64,000 nucleotides of DNA from UBA7960 sp964348755 (GTDB lineage Bacteria > Bacteroidota > Bacteroidia > Bacteroidales > UBA7960): NCBI GenBank assembly GCA_964348755.1, contig CAYGDW010000006.1, forward strand, positions 4,577 to 68,576, given 5' to 3'. Positions 25,718 to 33,627 of this stretch are shown in pieces. A model generated the notes under the pieces. The model saw only the letters and a program-made list of their open reading frames with translations, ran no database searches and was not told the DNA's origin. Positions within the stretch are counted from its first letter, which is position 1; every line of letters begins with the position of its first letter. Both the position numbers and the translations under genes were made by a program.

Positions 25718-26938
25718 TTAATTTTCTGCAAGAATTTTTTCACCAATGAGTTTGCCATATTCGAAACCGAGTTTATATTCGTTTTCGTGTGGCGAGAATT
25801 TAAAATAGACCCCATCGCCAAGTACATTAAGTTTAAGGTTGGTCAGGTTGGCATTAATTAGTTTGGTAGCTTCGCCGCTCCAGCCGTATGAGCCAAAAGA
25901 GCCTGCAACCTTACCCTTGTCTCTAATGGGGCTTATTAAAGCAAAGAGTTTGTAAATGGGAAGCAAAATGTTTTGATTTATGGTGGGGCAACCTACCACT
26001 ATTCCGCTGCTTCGGGCAATTCTTTCGTCAATGTCGCCCAGGGGCATGGTTTCAATATCGGCTACTTCAACGTTAAAGTCGCCTGTGCTGCGTATTCCTT
26101 CGGCAATGGCTTCGGCAAGCCTGCCAGTGTTTTGATAGGCCGAAACGTAGGGAATAAACACAAAATCTTTTTGAGGGGTATTGATAGCTTCCAAAGAATA
26201 TTGTTCCGAAAGGTCAACCCATTTTTTCCAGTTGTTCATTAGCAATGGCCCATGTCCGGTAAGTATGGCCTTAATTTCGAGCGGCCGAATTTTTTCAATG
26301 GCCTTAAGCATAAATTTGCTGAAAGGCTTCAATATTACCTCAAAATAATATTTAAAGGCATCGGCAAAGTCGCCCACCTGATGGTCGTACATTTTGTGGT
26401 TTGCATAATGGCATCCAAACGAGTCGCAGGTAAATAGCAGCTTGTCGTCTTCGAGGTAGGTGTACATGCTGTCGGGCCAGTGGAGGTTGGGTGCCGAAAT
26501 AAACCGCAGGGTTTTGTTGCCCAGATCGAGAGTGTCGCCATCTTTGGCAATAATATGCCTGAAGTCTTTACCCAAAAGGTCTTTTAAATAGCCAATGGCA
26601 ATGCGGCTGGCTACCACTGTGGCATTGGGAGCCACGGCAAGCAGGTTGGCCAGGTTGCCGCTGTGGTCAGGCTCGGTGTGGTTTAGTATAATATATTCAA
26701 TTTCGGTGGGGTCGGTTACCTTTTTAATTTTATCAAGATAAACATCCCAGAACTTTTCCTTCGAAGTTTCAACAATAGCCTTTTTATCTGCATTAATAAA
26801 ATAAGAGTTGTAAGTGGTGCCGTATTCGGTGGTCATTACCACATCGAAAGTAACAATGTCGTAATCAAGTATGCCTATCCATTTTACATCGCGGGTAATG
26901 TCAAGCACTTCAACGTCGGGTCTTTTAAGGTCTTTCAT
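25718..26938 (-). CDS. Flavodiiron protein (FprA-type, O2/NO reductase)
   Basis: A 406-residue A-type flavoprotein that reduces oxygen to water or nitric oxide to nitrous oxide in anaerobes. The N-terminal metallo-beta-lactamase-like domain has the diiron ligands in NHTEPDHSG (His87, Glu89, Asp91). Further ligands lie in the DSFGCH segment and GHGPL. The C-terminal flavodoxin domain (about 255-406) has the FMN loops around YVSAYQNTGRLAEA and GCPTINQNI. The ATG at 26938 was chosen; a GTG four codons upstream is the only alternative. The adjacent hydE and hydF fit an anaerobic, oxygen-protected physiology. Confidence 0.93.
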   Translation of the reverse strand: MKDLKRPDVEVLDITRDVKWIGILDYDIVTFDVVMTTEYGTTYNSYFINADKKAIVETSKEKFWDVYLDKIKKVTDPTEIEYIILNHTEPDHSGNLANLLAVAPNATVVASRIAIGYLKDLLGKDFRHIIAKDGDTLDLGNKTLRFISAPNLHWPDSMYTYLEDDKLLFTCDSFGCHYANHKMYDHQVGDFADAFKYYFEVILKPFSKFMLKAIEKIRPLEIKAILTGHGPLLMNNWKKWVDLSEQYSLEAINTPQKDFVFIPYVSAYQNTGRLAEAIAEGIRSTGDFNVEVADIETMPLGDIDERIARSSGIVVGCPTINQNILLPIYKLFALISPIRDKGKVAGSFGSYGWSGEATKLINANLTNLKLNVLGDGVYFKFSPHENEYKLGFEYGKLIGEKILAEN

Positions 26939-27143
26939 AACTATATTCACATTTTAGGTTTTAATTTCAACTGTTTTAACCGAAAGGTTTGGCCATTATA
27001 CCCCAGCCTGCCAGAGGTTTTGAATGCCAGGCCAGTCTGTACAATTTGCTGCAACAAGTTTTGCATTATTTAGTATTGCTTTGGGTGTATTTTAAACCTC
27101 TGCTAATTTCCAAATTCAATAATAAATAACACTTTTATTTTGT

Positions 27144-28232
27144 TCAATTCTTTTTACGTTTTTCGAACCGCTTTGAGTCGCCCCATTCGCCGTATCCAAC
27201 CTGTCCGCCGGCCATATGTATGCGTGCCTCTAGGCAACGGCTGCACTCATCGGCATCTTCGTCAATGCAGGGCTTGTCTTCATAAAGCAAATAGTCTTCG
27301 CGGTACTTTGTAGGCGTAAGGTTGGGCATAATAATATTGGCGCCAACTTTTACGGCCTTTTCGCGGCCAATAGGGTCAATGGCCTGCATGGCGGTGGTGG
27401 CTGCAATATTTATGTCTTTCATCATTATGCGCAGTATGGCCACCATTTTCAGGGAAAGATAAAAACGGTCGATTTTTGGCAGTAATTTGTCTCGATATTT
27501 ATACAAGGGTGTATCCTGGTGCTCAATGTAAGGGCCCATACCAACCATATCAATATCATGCTGACGAAAAAACAACAGGTCGTCGGCCAAGTCTTCAGTG
27601 GTTTGGAATGGTAGCCCAATCATAACGCCAGAACCCACCTGATAACCCACCTTTCGCAGCAGGTTCAGGCAGTTGAGGCGAGCCTGGTAGTCGTGCTTTT
27701 TGTTGTCAGGGTGGTATTTTGTGTAAAGTTCAGGGTTCGATACTTCAATGCGAAGCAGGTAGCGGTGCGCACCTGCATCGAACCACCGGCGGTAAGTGTC
27801 TTCGCTTTGTTCGCCAAGCGAAAGAGTAATTCCCAACCCACCCTGGCTAAGGGTCTTAATATCATTAACAATACGCTCAATACGGCCAACATATTCTTTA
27901 TCAGTACGTTCGCCTGCTTGAATGACAATGCTGCCAAATTTGTTTTCCCAGGCATAGCGGGCGGCATCTATCACTTCCTGTTCGGTAACCTCATATCGAT
28001 GGGTATTTTTGTTTCCGGCGCGTATGCCACAATAGAGGCAATTCTTACCGCAAAGATTCGAAAACTCAACAAGCCCGCGGTAATACACTTTTTTGCCTAC
28101 GTACGCTTCCTTTATGGCCGCCGATTTTTCAAAAATTAGCTTGCGATCTTCCTCATTGGCCGCCAATAATGTTTCCAGGTCAACCTTTTCGAGGGTTTCC
28201 TTTTCGAGGATATTTTTGATTGTATTGATCAC
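27144..28232 (-). CDS. hydE: [FeFe]-hydrogenase maturase HydE
   Basis: Radical-SAM enzyme involved in building the diiron subcluster of [FeFe] hydrogenase. The cluster motif is CGKNCLYC (Cys61, Cys65, Cys68 from the chosen start) within VEFSNLCGKNCLYCGIR, typical of HydE. Near the C-terminus, CIDEDADECSRC keeps the C-x7-C-x2-C spacing of the optional second cluster. The start was put at GTG 28232, giving an N-terminus that aligns with known HydE. The open frame reaches a TTG at 28271, but that stretch is a palindromic repeat. HydF lies upstream on the same strand, about 175 nt away; HydG is not in the window. Confidence 0.9.
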   Translation of the reverse strand: MINTIKNILEKETLEKVDLETLLAANEEDRKLIFEKSAAIKEAYVGKKVYYRGLVEFSNLCGKNCLYCGIRAGNKNTHRYEVTEQEVIDAARYAWENKFGSIVIQAGERTDKEYVGRIERIVNDIKTLSQGGLGITLSLGEQSEDTYRRWFDAGAHRYLLRIEVSNPELYTKYHPDNKKHDYQARLNCLNLLRKVGYQVGSGVMIGLPFQTTEDLADDLLFFRQHDIDMVGMGPYIEHQDTPLYKYRDKLLPKIDRFYLSLKMVAILRIMMKDINIAATTAMQAIDPIGREKAVKVGANIIMPNLTPTKYREDYLLYEDKPCIDEDADECSRCLEARIHMAGGQVGYGEWGDSKRFEKRKKN

Positions 28233-28250
28233 TTGTTGGGTTTGAGGTTG

Positions 28251-28270
28251 TGCCTGCCACGCGACAGGCA
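28251..28270. repeat. Short palindrome before hydE
   Basis: TGCCTG / CAGGCA arms around an 8-nt GC-rich loop, in the leader of hydE. Short intergenic palindromes of this look are common in Bacteroidota genomes. It inflates the apparent hydE frame. Confidence 0.4.
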
Positions 28271-28350
28271 AGGTTTTTGGTTTTAAGTACGAATTTTATT
28301 AGTCATCAAAGAAAATTAATCCTATCCAGTGATTATAGGCAGTTCTCCAA

Positions 28351-28407
28351 ATTATCACATTACCCCATTATCACATTACCCCATTATCACCTTACCACAT
28401 TACCCCA
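28351..28407. repeat. Short AC-rich tandem repeat between hydF and hydE
   Basis: About three and a half imperfect copies of a 16-nt unit (ATTATCACATTACCCC) occupy the hydF-hydE intergenic region. The first two copies are identical; later ones are shortened or changed. The array runs right up to the hydF stop codon. Confidence 0.7.
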
Positions 28408-29628
28408 TTAATAAAGCCTTTTCCCGTTGTTCAAAAAAGGTGCTACGGCCCGTTTATAGATGCCGTGCATCCATGCAATGGCCATTCCGTAGTTTGTTAC
28501 AGGCACTCCTGCATCTACAGCAGCCTTAAGCCTGCCCACTACCTGCTTGCGTGTAATAATGCAGCCGCCACACTGCACCACAAGTGCATAATTAGTTATA
28601 GGGTGTGGTGTATCGGCCAACCCTGCCACCACATCGAAATGCAGTTCCTTGGCGGTATATTTAGTCATCCAGTTCGGGATTTTAAAACGTCCGATATCGT
28701 CGCACGACACATGGTGCGTGCATGACTCAAGTATCAGCACCCGGTCGCCATTCTGCAGGCTATCAATTTTAGGAGTGCCCTCGAGGTAGTTTTCGAAATC
28801 GCCTTTATGGCTGGCCAGCATAATGCTGAAACTGGTAAGCGGAATATGCCTGGGTATTGCTGCATTGGCTTTTTCGAACACCTGGCTGTCGGTTATGGCA
28901 AGTTTTGGCTGTGGCCTGAGCTGGCTAATTAATTCCTCCAGGCCGTTTTCTTTTACCAAAACCACTGGGCAGTCGTTATCGAGCACATCGCGAATGGCTT
29001 GTACCTGTGGCAAAATCATTCGCCCTTCGGGGGCTTCGCTGTCAATTGGCGTAATGAGCAGCACCATATCGCCCGGGCTGAGCAAATGGCCAAGCAGGCT
29101 GCGAGAGGTGTAGGCTGTTGGCGGCATGGCCTTGCGAAGGGTTTCGAGAAGCTGGTCAATATTTGAAGGCTGCAAAGCGCAGAAATCCACAACCTGGGCG
29201 CGGTAGTCTGCTTCAAGTTTTTGTTTCAAACCCTCACTTAACATTTCCATGTCAGCCTTGTTGTGAACAACCACAATAGGCACTTTGTACTCTCCACAAG
29301 TTTTTACAATGTCAAGCTCGTATTGTCCAAAAGTGTTTTGGGCAATAATTAGAATGGCCAGATCGACTGTGCGAAGGGCTGCCAAAGTGCGGCCAACGCG
29401 TTTTGCTCCAAGTTCGCCATCATCGTCAATGCCCGCAGTATCAATAAGTATTGCCGGGCCAATTCCAGCAATCTCCATCGACTTGCGCACAGGGTCGGTG
29501 GTTGTGCCAGGCACCTCCGAAACAATGGCTATATCCTGGCCCGCCAAAGCATTGATAAAAGAGCTTTTACCAATATTGCGCCGACCAAAAATACCAATAT
29601 GAGGCTTCGATTCCCTGCCTTTTAACAT
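28408..29628 (-). CDS. hydF: [FeFe]-hydrogenase maturation GTPase HydF
   Basis: Scaffold GTPase that carries and transfers the diiron precursor to the hydrogenase. The 406-residue protein has a Ras-like GTPase domain with P-loop GRRNIGKSS (15-23) and DTAG. A dimerisation domain follows, then a C-terminal cluster domain with CTHHVSCDD and CGGC (353-356), which together match the CxH...CxxC cluster motif. An exact TATCTTTG -7 element lies 20 nt upstream of the ATG. It is followed by hydE after a 16-bp tandem repeat. Confidence 0.93.
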   Translation of the reverse strand: MLKGRESKPHIGIFGRRNIGKSSFINALAGQDIAIVSEVPGTTTDPVRKSMEIAGIGPAILIDTAGIDDDGELGAKRVGRTLAALRTVDLAILIIAQNTFGQYELDIVKTCGEYKVPIVVVHNKADMEMLSEGLKQKLEADYRAQVVDFCALQPSNIDQLLETLRKAMPPTAYTSRSLLGHLLSPGDMVLLITPIDSEAPEGRMILPQVQAIRDVLDNDCPVVLVKENGLEELISQLRPQPKLAITDSQVFEKANAAIPRHIPLTSFSIMLASHKGDFENYLEGTPKIDSLQNGDRVLILESCTHHVSCDDIGRFKIPNWMTKYTAKELHFDVVAGLADTPHPITNYALVVQCGGCIITRKQVVGRLKAAVDAGVPVTNYGMAIAWMHGIYKRAVAPFLNNGKRLY

Positions 29629-29647
29629 GGCTCTTTTAATATAAACA

Positions 29648-29655
29648 CAAAGATA
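29648..29655 (-). promoter_or_regulatory. Putative -7 element of hydF promoter
   Basis: Minus strand TATCTTTG, exact TAnnTTTG, with predicted start near 29642 and the ATG at 29628. No clear -33 box. Confidence 0.5.
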
Positions 29656-29831
29656 ATTGAAAAAATTGGGAGTAAGAATTGAGCAACCAAAAGCCTTGCC
29701 ATTTAAAACTGATTTAATTGCCCTTAAAACAGTAAATTATTAAGGGATTAAATTTATCAAACCTCGTTTTGGGCAAAACTGCATTTCATTAATATTTATG
29801 AAACGAGTAAGATTCGTAAAACTCAAACAAG

Positions 29832-29865
29832 GATGAACCGAAGTTCAGCGAAGCTAAAATTCATC
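29832..29865. repeat. Inverted repeat in gene-free region
   Basis: GATGAA / TTCATC arms enclose a GAAG...GAAGC core in which further short complementary pieces can pair. It lies about 40 bp before the 48-bp dispersed repeat and may be part of the same kind of intergenic element. Confidence 0.35.
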
Positions 29866-29905
29866 TTGCGAGTTCCATCCGACCTTAATTTAAAAATTAT
29901 TTACG

Positions 29906-29953
29906 GATGAAAATGACGGGATTTCTCGCTTCGCTCGAAATGACAAGGCTTTC
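29906..29953 (+). repeat. Dispersed 48-bp intergenic repeat, copy A
   Basis: Matches 63931-63978 at 45 of 48 positions (differences at repeat positions 26, 32 and 41). The core TTTCTCGCTTCGCTCGAAAT is partly self-complementary. It lies outside genes in both places. Confidence 0.85.
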
Positions 29954-30027
29954 GTGGGTTTTGGGGAAGATAGTTGTTTGGCGGCGGCTTCGCTGCCACC
30001 TACCCCCTTAATAAAAAGCTAACTGAC

Positions 30028-30055
30028 TGTAATTCCGAACGTAGTGAGGAATCTC
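30028..30055 (-). repeat. Diverged inverted copy of the dispersed repeat
   Basis: Read on the minus strand, GAGATTCCTCACTACGTTCG lines up with the core of copy A (GGGATTTCTCGCTTCGCTCG) with conserved blocks GATT, CTC, CT, CG and TCG, then AAT and ACA. Confidence 0.55.
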
Positions 30056-30361
30056 AAACAGGTAATTCTTCGGTTATTAGATTTGTCGGACAATAATAAA
30101 ATCAAAAAAAAATTGCCTCAAAATAATTCTGAGAGTTTGATTAACTTTATAATACATTTCAGTGCGGTCTTCATTTCACCATTATTGTAAGCAAGTATTG
30201 TTGCCGAAACTGAAGCAGTCCTTTCAACAGAAATCATTGCCCTTTTGGTTACCTTTTGCAACCTGCTATTTTAACTCAGGTTGTTTTGCCATATTGGGGT
30301 ATGCGGGTCCAGGCAAGCAATCTTCTAAGCGAATAAAATTTAATTAATCAACCTTAAACAA

Positions 30362-30940
30362 ATGAAAAAGTTAGCATTAGTTTTTGTTGCAAGTCTTTTT
30401 TTGACTTCATTAAGTGTACTTGCCCAACAAAGTGAAAAACCACTTATGGCCAAATTTTTGGCCGAAGGCGGAATTGAATACGGTGGCGATGAGCTCCTTA
30501 CGGTATTTTTTACCAATGGCGGAGACCAGACCATGCTGGCCGGCCAGGGCGGTTATTTGGCGTTGGGTGGCGATTTTCAGTTTAAAAAAATAAAAAGCCT
30601 TATGTTACGTGCCACCATTGGTTTTAAATACAACACAACCGCCGCCAGCAATGCCAACATTAGATTAACCAGGCTTCCAATCAATATTATTCCCTATTGG
30701 AAAATAAATAAGGATTTCCGCATTGGGATAGGCATTACAACTCACCAAATTGTAAAATTGAATGGCGATGGTTTTATTGCTGATGTAGATTTTACCAGCT
30801 CCTTAGGGCCAAGGTTCGAACTTGGGTATAAATGGGTGGCTTTGACATATACAGCCATAAAATACAAGGCCGATACCAACGAGTCATTTTCTGCAAGTTC
30901 GCTGGGTGTTTCACTATCGTTTACCTTTCCTACCAAATAA
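30362..30940 (+). CDS. Exported outer-membrane beta-barrel-like protein
   Basis: A 192-residue protein with a clear signal peptide (MKKLALVFVASLFLTSLSVLAQ, cleavage after the Ala before Gln-Gln). The mature part alternates hydrophobic and polar residues with many Gly and aromatic positions, and ends in SLGVSLSFTFPTK, like the closing strand of a small barrel. The specific family is not recognised. It stands alone between the repeat-rich region and an unknown gene. Confidence 0.75.
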   Translation: MKKLALVFVASLFLTSLSVLAQQSEKPLMAKFLAEGGIEYGGDELLTVFFTNGGDQTMLAGQGGYLALGGDFQFKKIKSLMLRATIGFKYNTTAASNANIRLTRLPINIIPYWKINKDFRIGIGITTHQIVKLNGDGFIADVDFTSSLGPRFELGYKWVALTYTAIKYKADTNESFSASSLGVSLSFTFPTK

Positions 30941-31025
30941 GATTTGCATTGAAGTGCAAAAAGGTAGAAATTGCATTTTGATTAACATTTAGGGAAATAG
31001 TTTTAAAAAATTTGCACCGGCTTAT

Positions 31026-31033
31026 TAGCTTTG
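31026..31033 (+). promoter_or_regulatory. Putative -7 element for the 273-residue unknown protein
   Basis: TAGCTTTG, exact TAnnTTTG, 22 nt before the ATG at 31056; TTTT sits 21 nt upstream where TTTG is expected. Confidence 0.5.
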
Positions 31034-31055
31034 CAAGAATTTAATTTTTTGCAAT

Positions 31056-31877
31056 ATGGAAATACTATCAGGTATAATAAAGGAAAACCGGGAAGAAGTT
31101 GCCAAACTTGTAAATAAAGCCCCTGATTGGCAGCTTACATGCAGGCGATTTGATGCGTTGTTTAATAGCATGAGAAATCCGGCCGACAAAATTTGGAGTG
31201 AAAGTAATTTCAGCACTTTTAGTGAAATATATTTTTCCCAAAGGGAAAAAGACAAGGGAATGAGCAATATTGTATTGCGCACCGTAAGGGCAATACCCGA
31301 ACCATTGAAGTACACTTCCAAAGTTATTTTTTTGCAGATGGCAGAAGCTTGTAGTCTGTTTAATGCCTCGCACAAAGTAAATTTCGAAAACGAAGAATTG
31401 CCAGAAGGTTATGAAGGGGTAAAAATGATTCCTGCCAAAACCAGGGGCCTGTTCACGTTTGCCGTGCCCACTCCTTCTATATATCAGAAAATAAGTTTGA
31501 CTTTTGATTATTGGGTGCCAAAGATAATTGAATGGACAAGGGAGGTGAGAACAAAAAAGCTGGATGCCTGGAAAGGGGAAAACATTATGGAGCACGAAAG
31601 TTGCACCGATTTTATGCGCATTTGCCTGTTGTTTTTGTCCGATCCCCAACACAATCCTCCTTTTGCCAAGGCCGAAGACCGCCAAACCATGATGAAATTG
31701 CTGGGCCAGGAGTTTGTTTGGGTAAAAAAATCGGCAAAAAGAGAAGACATTATTGGCAACAATAGAAATCTGGCTTCGGCATTGGCAAAACTAAATATTC
31801 ATACAGGCCAGGATATTCCGCTCGAAGCCTGGGGCAGGATTCAACAAGCACCGTTTTTCAAATCGTTTTTCAAATAA
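31056..31877 (+). CDS. Cytoplasmic protein of unknown function
   Basis: A 273-residue protein without signal peptide or membrane segment, predicted mostly helical. Noticeable features are several Trp residues, a Cys in the N-terminal third (LTCRRFDAL) and a central FAVPTPSIYQKISLTFDYWVP segment. A His/Cys stretch (EHESCTDFMRICL) comes later, and a basic C-terminus ends FFKSFFK. I do not recognise the family. A promoter-like element lies just upstream, and nadE converges on it, so it is likely monocistronic. Codon use looks like its neighbours, which argues for a genuine gene. Confidence 0.72.
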   Translation: MEILSGIIKENREEVAKLVNKAPDWQLTCRRFDALFNSMRNPADKIWSESNFSTFSEIYFSQREKDKGMSNIVLRTVRAIPEPLKYTSKVIFLQMAEACSLFNASHKVNFENEELPEGYEGVKMIPAKTRGLFTFAVPTPSIYQKISLTFDYWVPKIIEWTREVRTKKLDAWKGENIMEHESCTDFMRICLLFLSDPQHNPPFAKAEDRQTMMKLLGQEFVWVKKSAKREDIIGNNRNLASALAKLNIHTGQDIPLEAWGRIQQAPFFKSFFK

Positions 31878-31892
31878 TTTAAAAATGGTTTG

Positions 31893-31917
31893 CCAAAATT
31901 TATTTTTTGAATTTTGG
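31893..31917. terminator. Weak hairpin between convergent genes
   Basis: CCAAAATT / AATTTTGG, a perfect 8-bp AT-rich stem, lies between the stops of the unknown gene and nadE. It has no T-run after it on either strand, so a terminator role is uncertain. Confidence 0.3.
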
Positions 31918-31969
31918 AGGCATTGTTGTTATACAGAAGTTGTCAATAATAACAGCAGTCTTAAAATCA

Positions 31970-33616
31970 TCACCCTGGAAACCTTGCTACTAAAGGCATT
32001 TTTCTACCATATCCAAATGCTTTTTTCGAAACCCTGAGTACCGGTGGCGATTGGCGCCGTTTGTACTCACTGCTGTTAACCATGTGCAGCACCCTGGCTA
32101 CCAACACACTATCATGGCCACCGGCCACAATCTCTTCGGCAGGCATATTCATTTCAATATATTTATGCAGTATATCGTCGAGTATATCATAAGGCGGAAG
32201 CGAGTCGGTATCGAGTTGTCCGGGTTTCAGCTCAGCCGAAGGCGGTTTTGTAATAGTATTTTCAGGAATAATTTCCTTATGACGGTTAATGAATTTAGCC
32301 AGGCTATAGGCCTCGGTTTTATAAATATCACCTAAAACGGCCAATCCGCCGCACATATCGCCATAAAGTGTTCCGTAACCGGTAGCAGCTTCGCTTTTGT
32401 TCGATGTGTTGAGCAAAACATACCCAAATTTGTTTGCAAGCCCCATTAAAATATTTGCTCTTGCCCTTGCCTGAATGTTTTCTTCGGCAACACCCCTTAC
32501 AGTACCCTTAAACCAGGGTTCCAGAGTATTTTCGAGAGCCCTAATGGTTTCGGTAATAGGTATAATATCGTATTGTACATCAAGATTCTGGGCCAAGGCC
32601 ACTGCGTCGGAAACCGAATGGTTGGTGCTGAAAGGGCCAGGCATTAATATTGCTCTGCAGTTTTCTGTCCCGAGTGCATGGGCAGCAAGCACCAGGGTAA
32701 GGGAAGAGTCGAGCCCGCCACTAAGGCCAAGAATTGCTTTCGATAGGCCAAGTTTGCCAAAATATTCCTTAATGCCAAAAACCAGGGCCTGATAAATGCT
32801 TTCAATTTTGGTTTGCTCATCAATCAAAATCTGGCGTGCCGGCACCTTGTTATTAATAACATCTTTAAGATCAAATATTTTTACCCCTTCTGCAAAAGGT
32901 TCAAAACCATCTACCAACCCACCCATGGAGTTATAAACGCCCGACTGACCGTCGAAAATCAAGTCTGTATGTCCGCCTACCTGATTGGCTACAAACAGCG
33001 GAATTCCATATTTGCGGGCATTTTCAGAAAAAGTAAAGTGCCTTTGGGCAACATGGTTCCAGGCAAAAGGCGAAGCTGAAATATTAATTATCAGGTCTGG
33101 CTTCTCCTTTATCAATTCATCCATGGGGCTGGCCTTGTAAAGTGGCGGTTGCTCAAGGTTCCAAAGGTCTTCGCAAATAGTAAGTGCAATGCGTTTGCCA
33201 CCAAAGCAAATGGTTTTAAACGAATCGGCCGGCTCGAAATACCGGTACTCGTCAAAAATATCATAGGTAGGTAAAAGTCCTTTGTGATAAACAGCCTCTA
33301 TTTTGCCTTCAACTATCAGTAAAGCAGAATTTAAAAGCCTTTTGCCAATTTTTTTTGAATTGCGGCCTGGCGTTCCAACTATGGCAGCAATGCCTTTGCA
33401 TTGCTCAGCAATTTTACTGACAGCTTGCTGGCACTGATAAATAAAAGCATCCGATTCCAGAAGATCATTCGGGGGGTACGCGCAAACCGACAATTCGGTA
33501 AACACCACAATATCAGCACCATTGCCCCTGGCATAGGAAAGGGCATCGGTCATAAGGTTAATATTGTGTTCAAAATGCCCAACAATAAAATTGAGTTGTG
33601 CAAGGGCAATCTTCAT
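31970..33616 (-). CDS. nadE: Glutamine-dependent NAD+ synthetase
   Basis: Makes NAD+ from deamido-NAD+ and ATP with ammonia from glutamine. The 548-residue protein has an N-terminal nitrilase-like glutaminase domain whose Glu (FTELSV), Lys (YHKGLLP) and Cys (TICEDLW) form the expected triad. The C-terminal synthetase domain has the P-loop LGLSGGLDSS. This is the two-domain form. It starts 11 nt after the beta-barrel gene on the same strand, so the two probably share a transcript. Confidence 0.95.
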   Translation of the reverse strand: MKIALAQLNFIVGHFEHNINLMTDALSYARGNGADIVVFTELSVCAYPPNDLLESDAFIYQCQQAVSKIAEQCKGIAAIVGTPGRNSKKIGKRLLNSALLIVEGKIEAVYHKGLLPTYDIFDEYRYFEPADSFKTICFGGKRIALTICEDLWNLEQPPLYKASPMDELIKEKPDLIINISASPFAWNHVAQRHFTFSENARKYGIPLFVANQVGGHTDLIFDGQSGVYNSMGGLVDGFEPFAEGVKIFDLKDVINNKVPARQILIDEQTKIESIYQALVFGIKEYFGKLGLSKAILGLSGGLDSSLTLVLAAHALGTENCRAILMPGPFSTNHSVSDAVALAQNLDVQYDIIPITETIRALENTLEPWFKGTVRGVAEENIQARARANILMGLANKFGYVLLNTSNKSEAATGYGTLYGDMCGGLAVLGDIYKTEAYSLAKFINRHKEIIPENTITKPPSAELKPGQLDTDSLPPYDILDDILHKYIEMNMPAEEIVAGGHDSVLVARVLHMVNSSEYKRRQSPPVLRVSKKAFGYGRKMPLVARFPG

Positions 33617-33627
33617 GAAAAATTCAA

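Larger units (their letters stand above)
29629..30361. other. Gene-free 730-bp region with dispersed repeats
   Basis: No convincing gene. The stretch holds the hydF promoter at its left edge and an imperfect palindrome around 29826-29873. It also holds a 48-bp repeat that recurs at the right end of the window (29906-29953) and a diverged inverted copy (30028-30055). The rest is AT-rich. A 61-codon frame at 30162-30347 has no family features. Confidence 0.7.

Noticed and set aside
28351..28407. CRISPR-like array
   Set aside because: Units are 16 bp with no spacers and no cas genes nearby; it is a simple tandem repeat.
30162..30347. 61-codon open frame in the gene-free region
   Set aside because: No family resemblance, no promoter or terminator, Cys/Phe-rich low-quality composition, and it lies amid repeats.
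31068..31685. 205-codon minus-strand frame
   Set aside because: Antisense to the 273-residue unknown gene, which has a promoter-like element and better start; the antisense product has no recognisable features.
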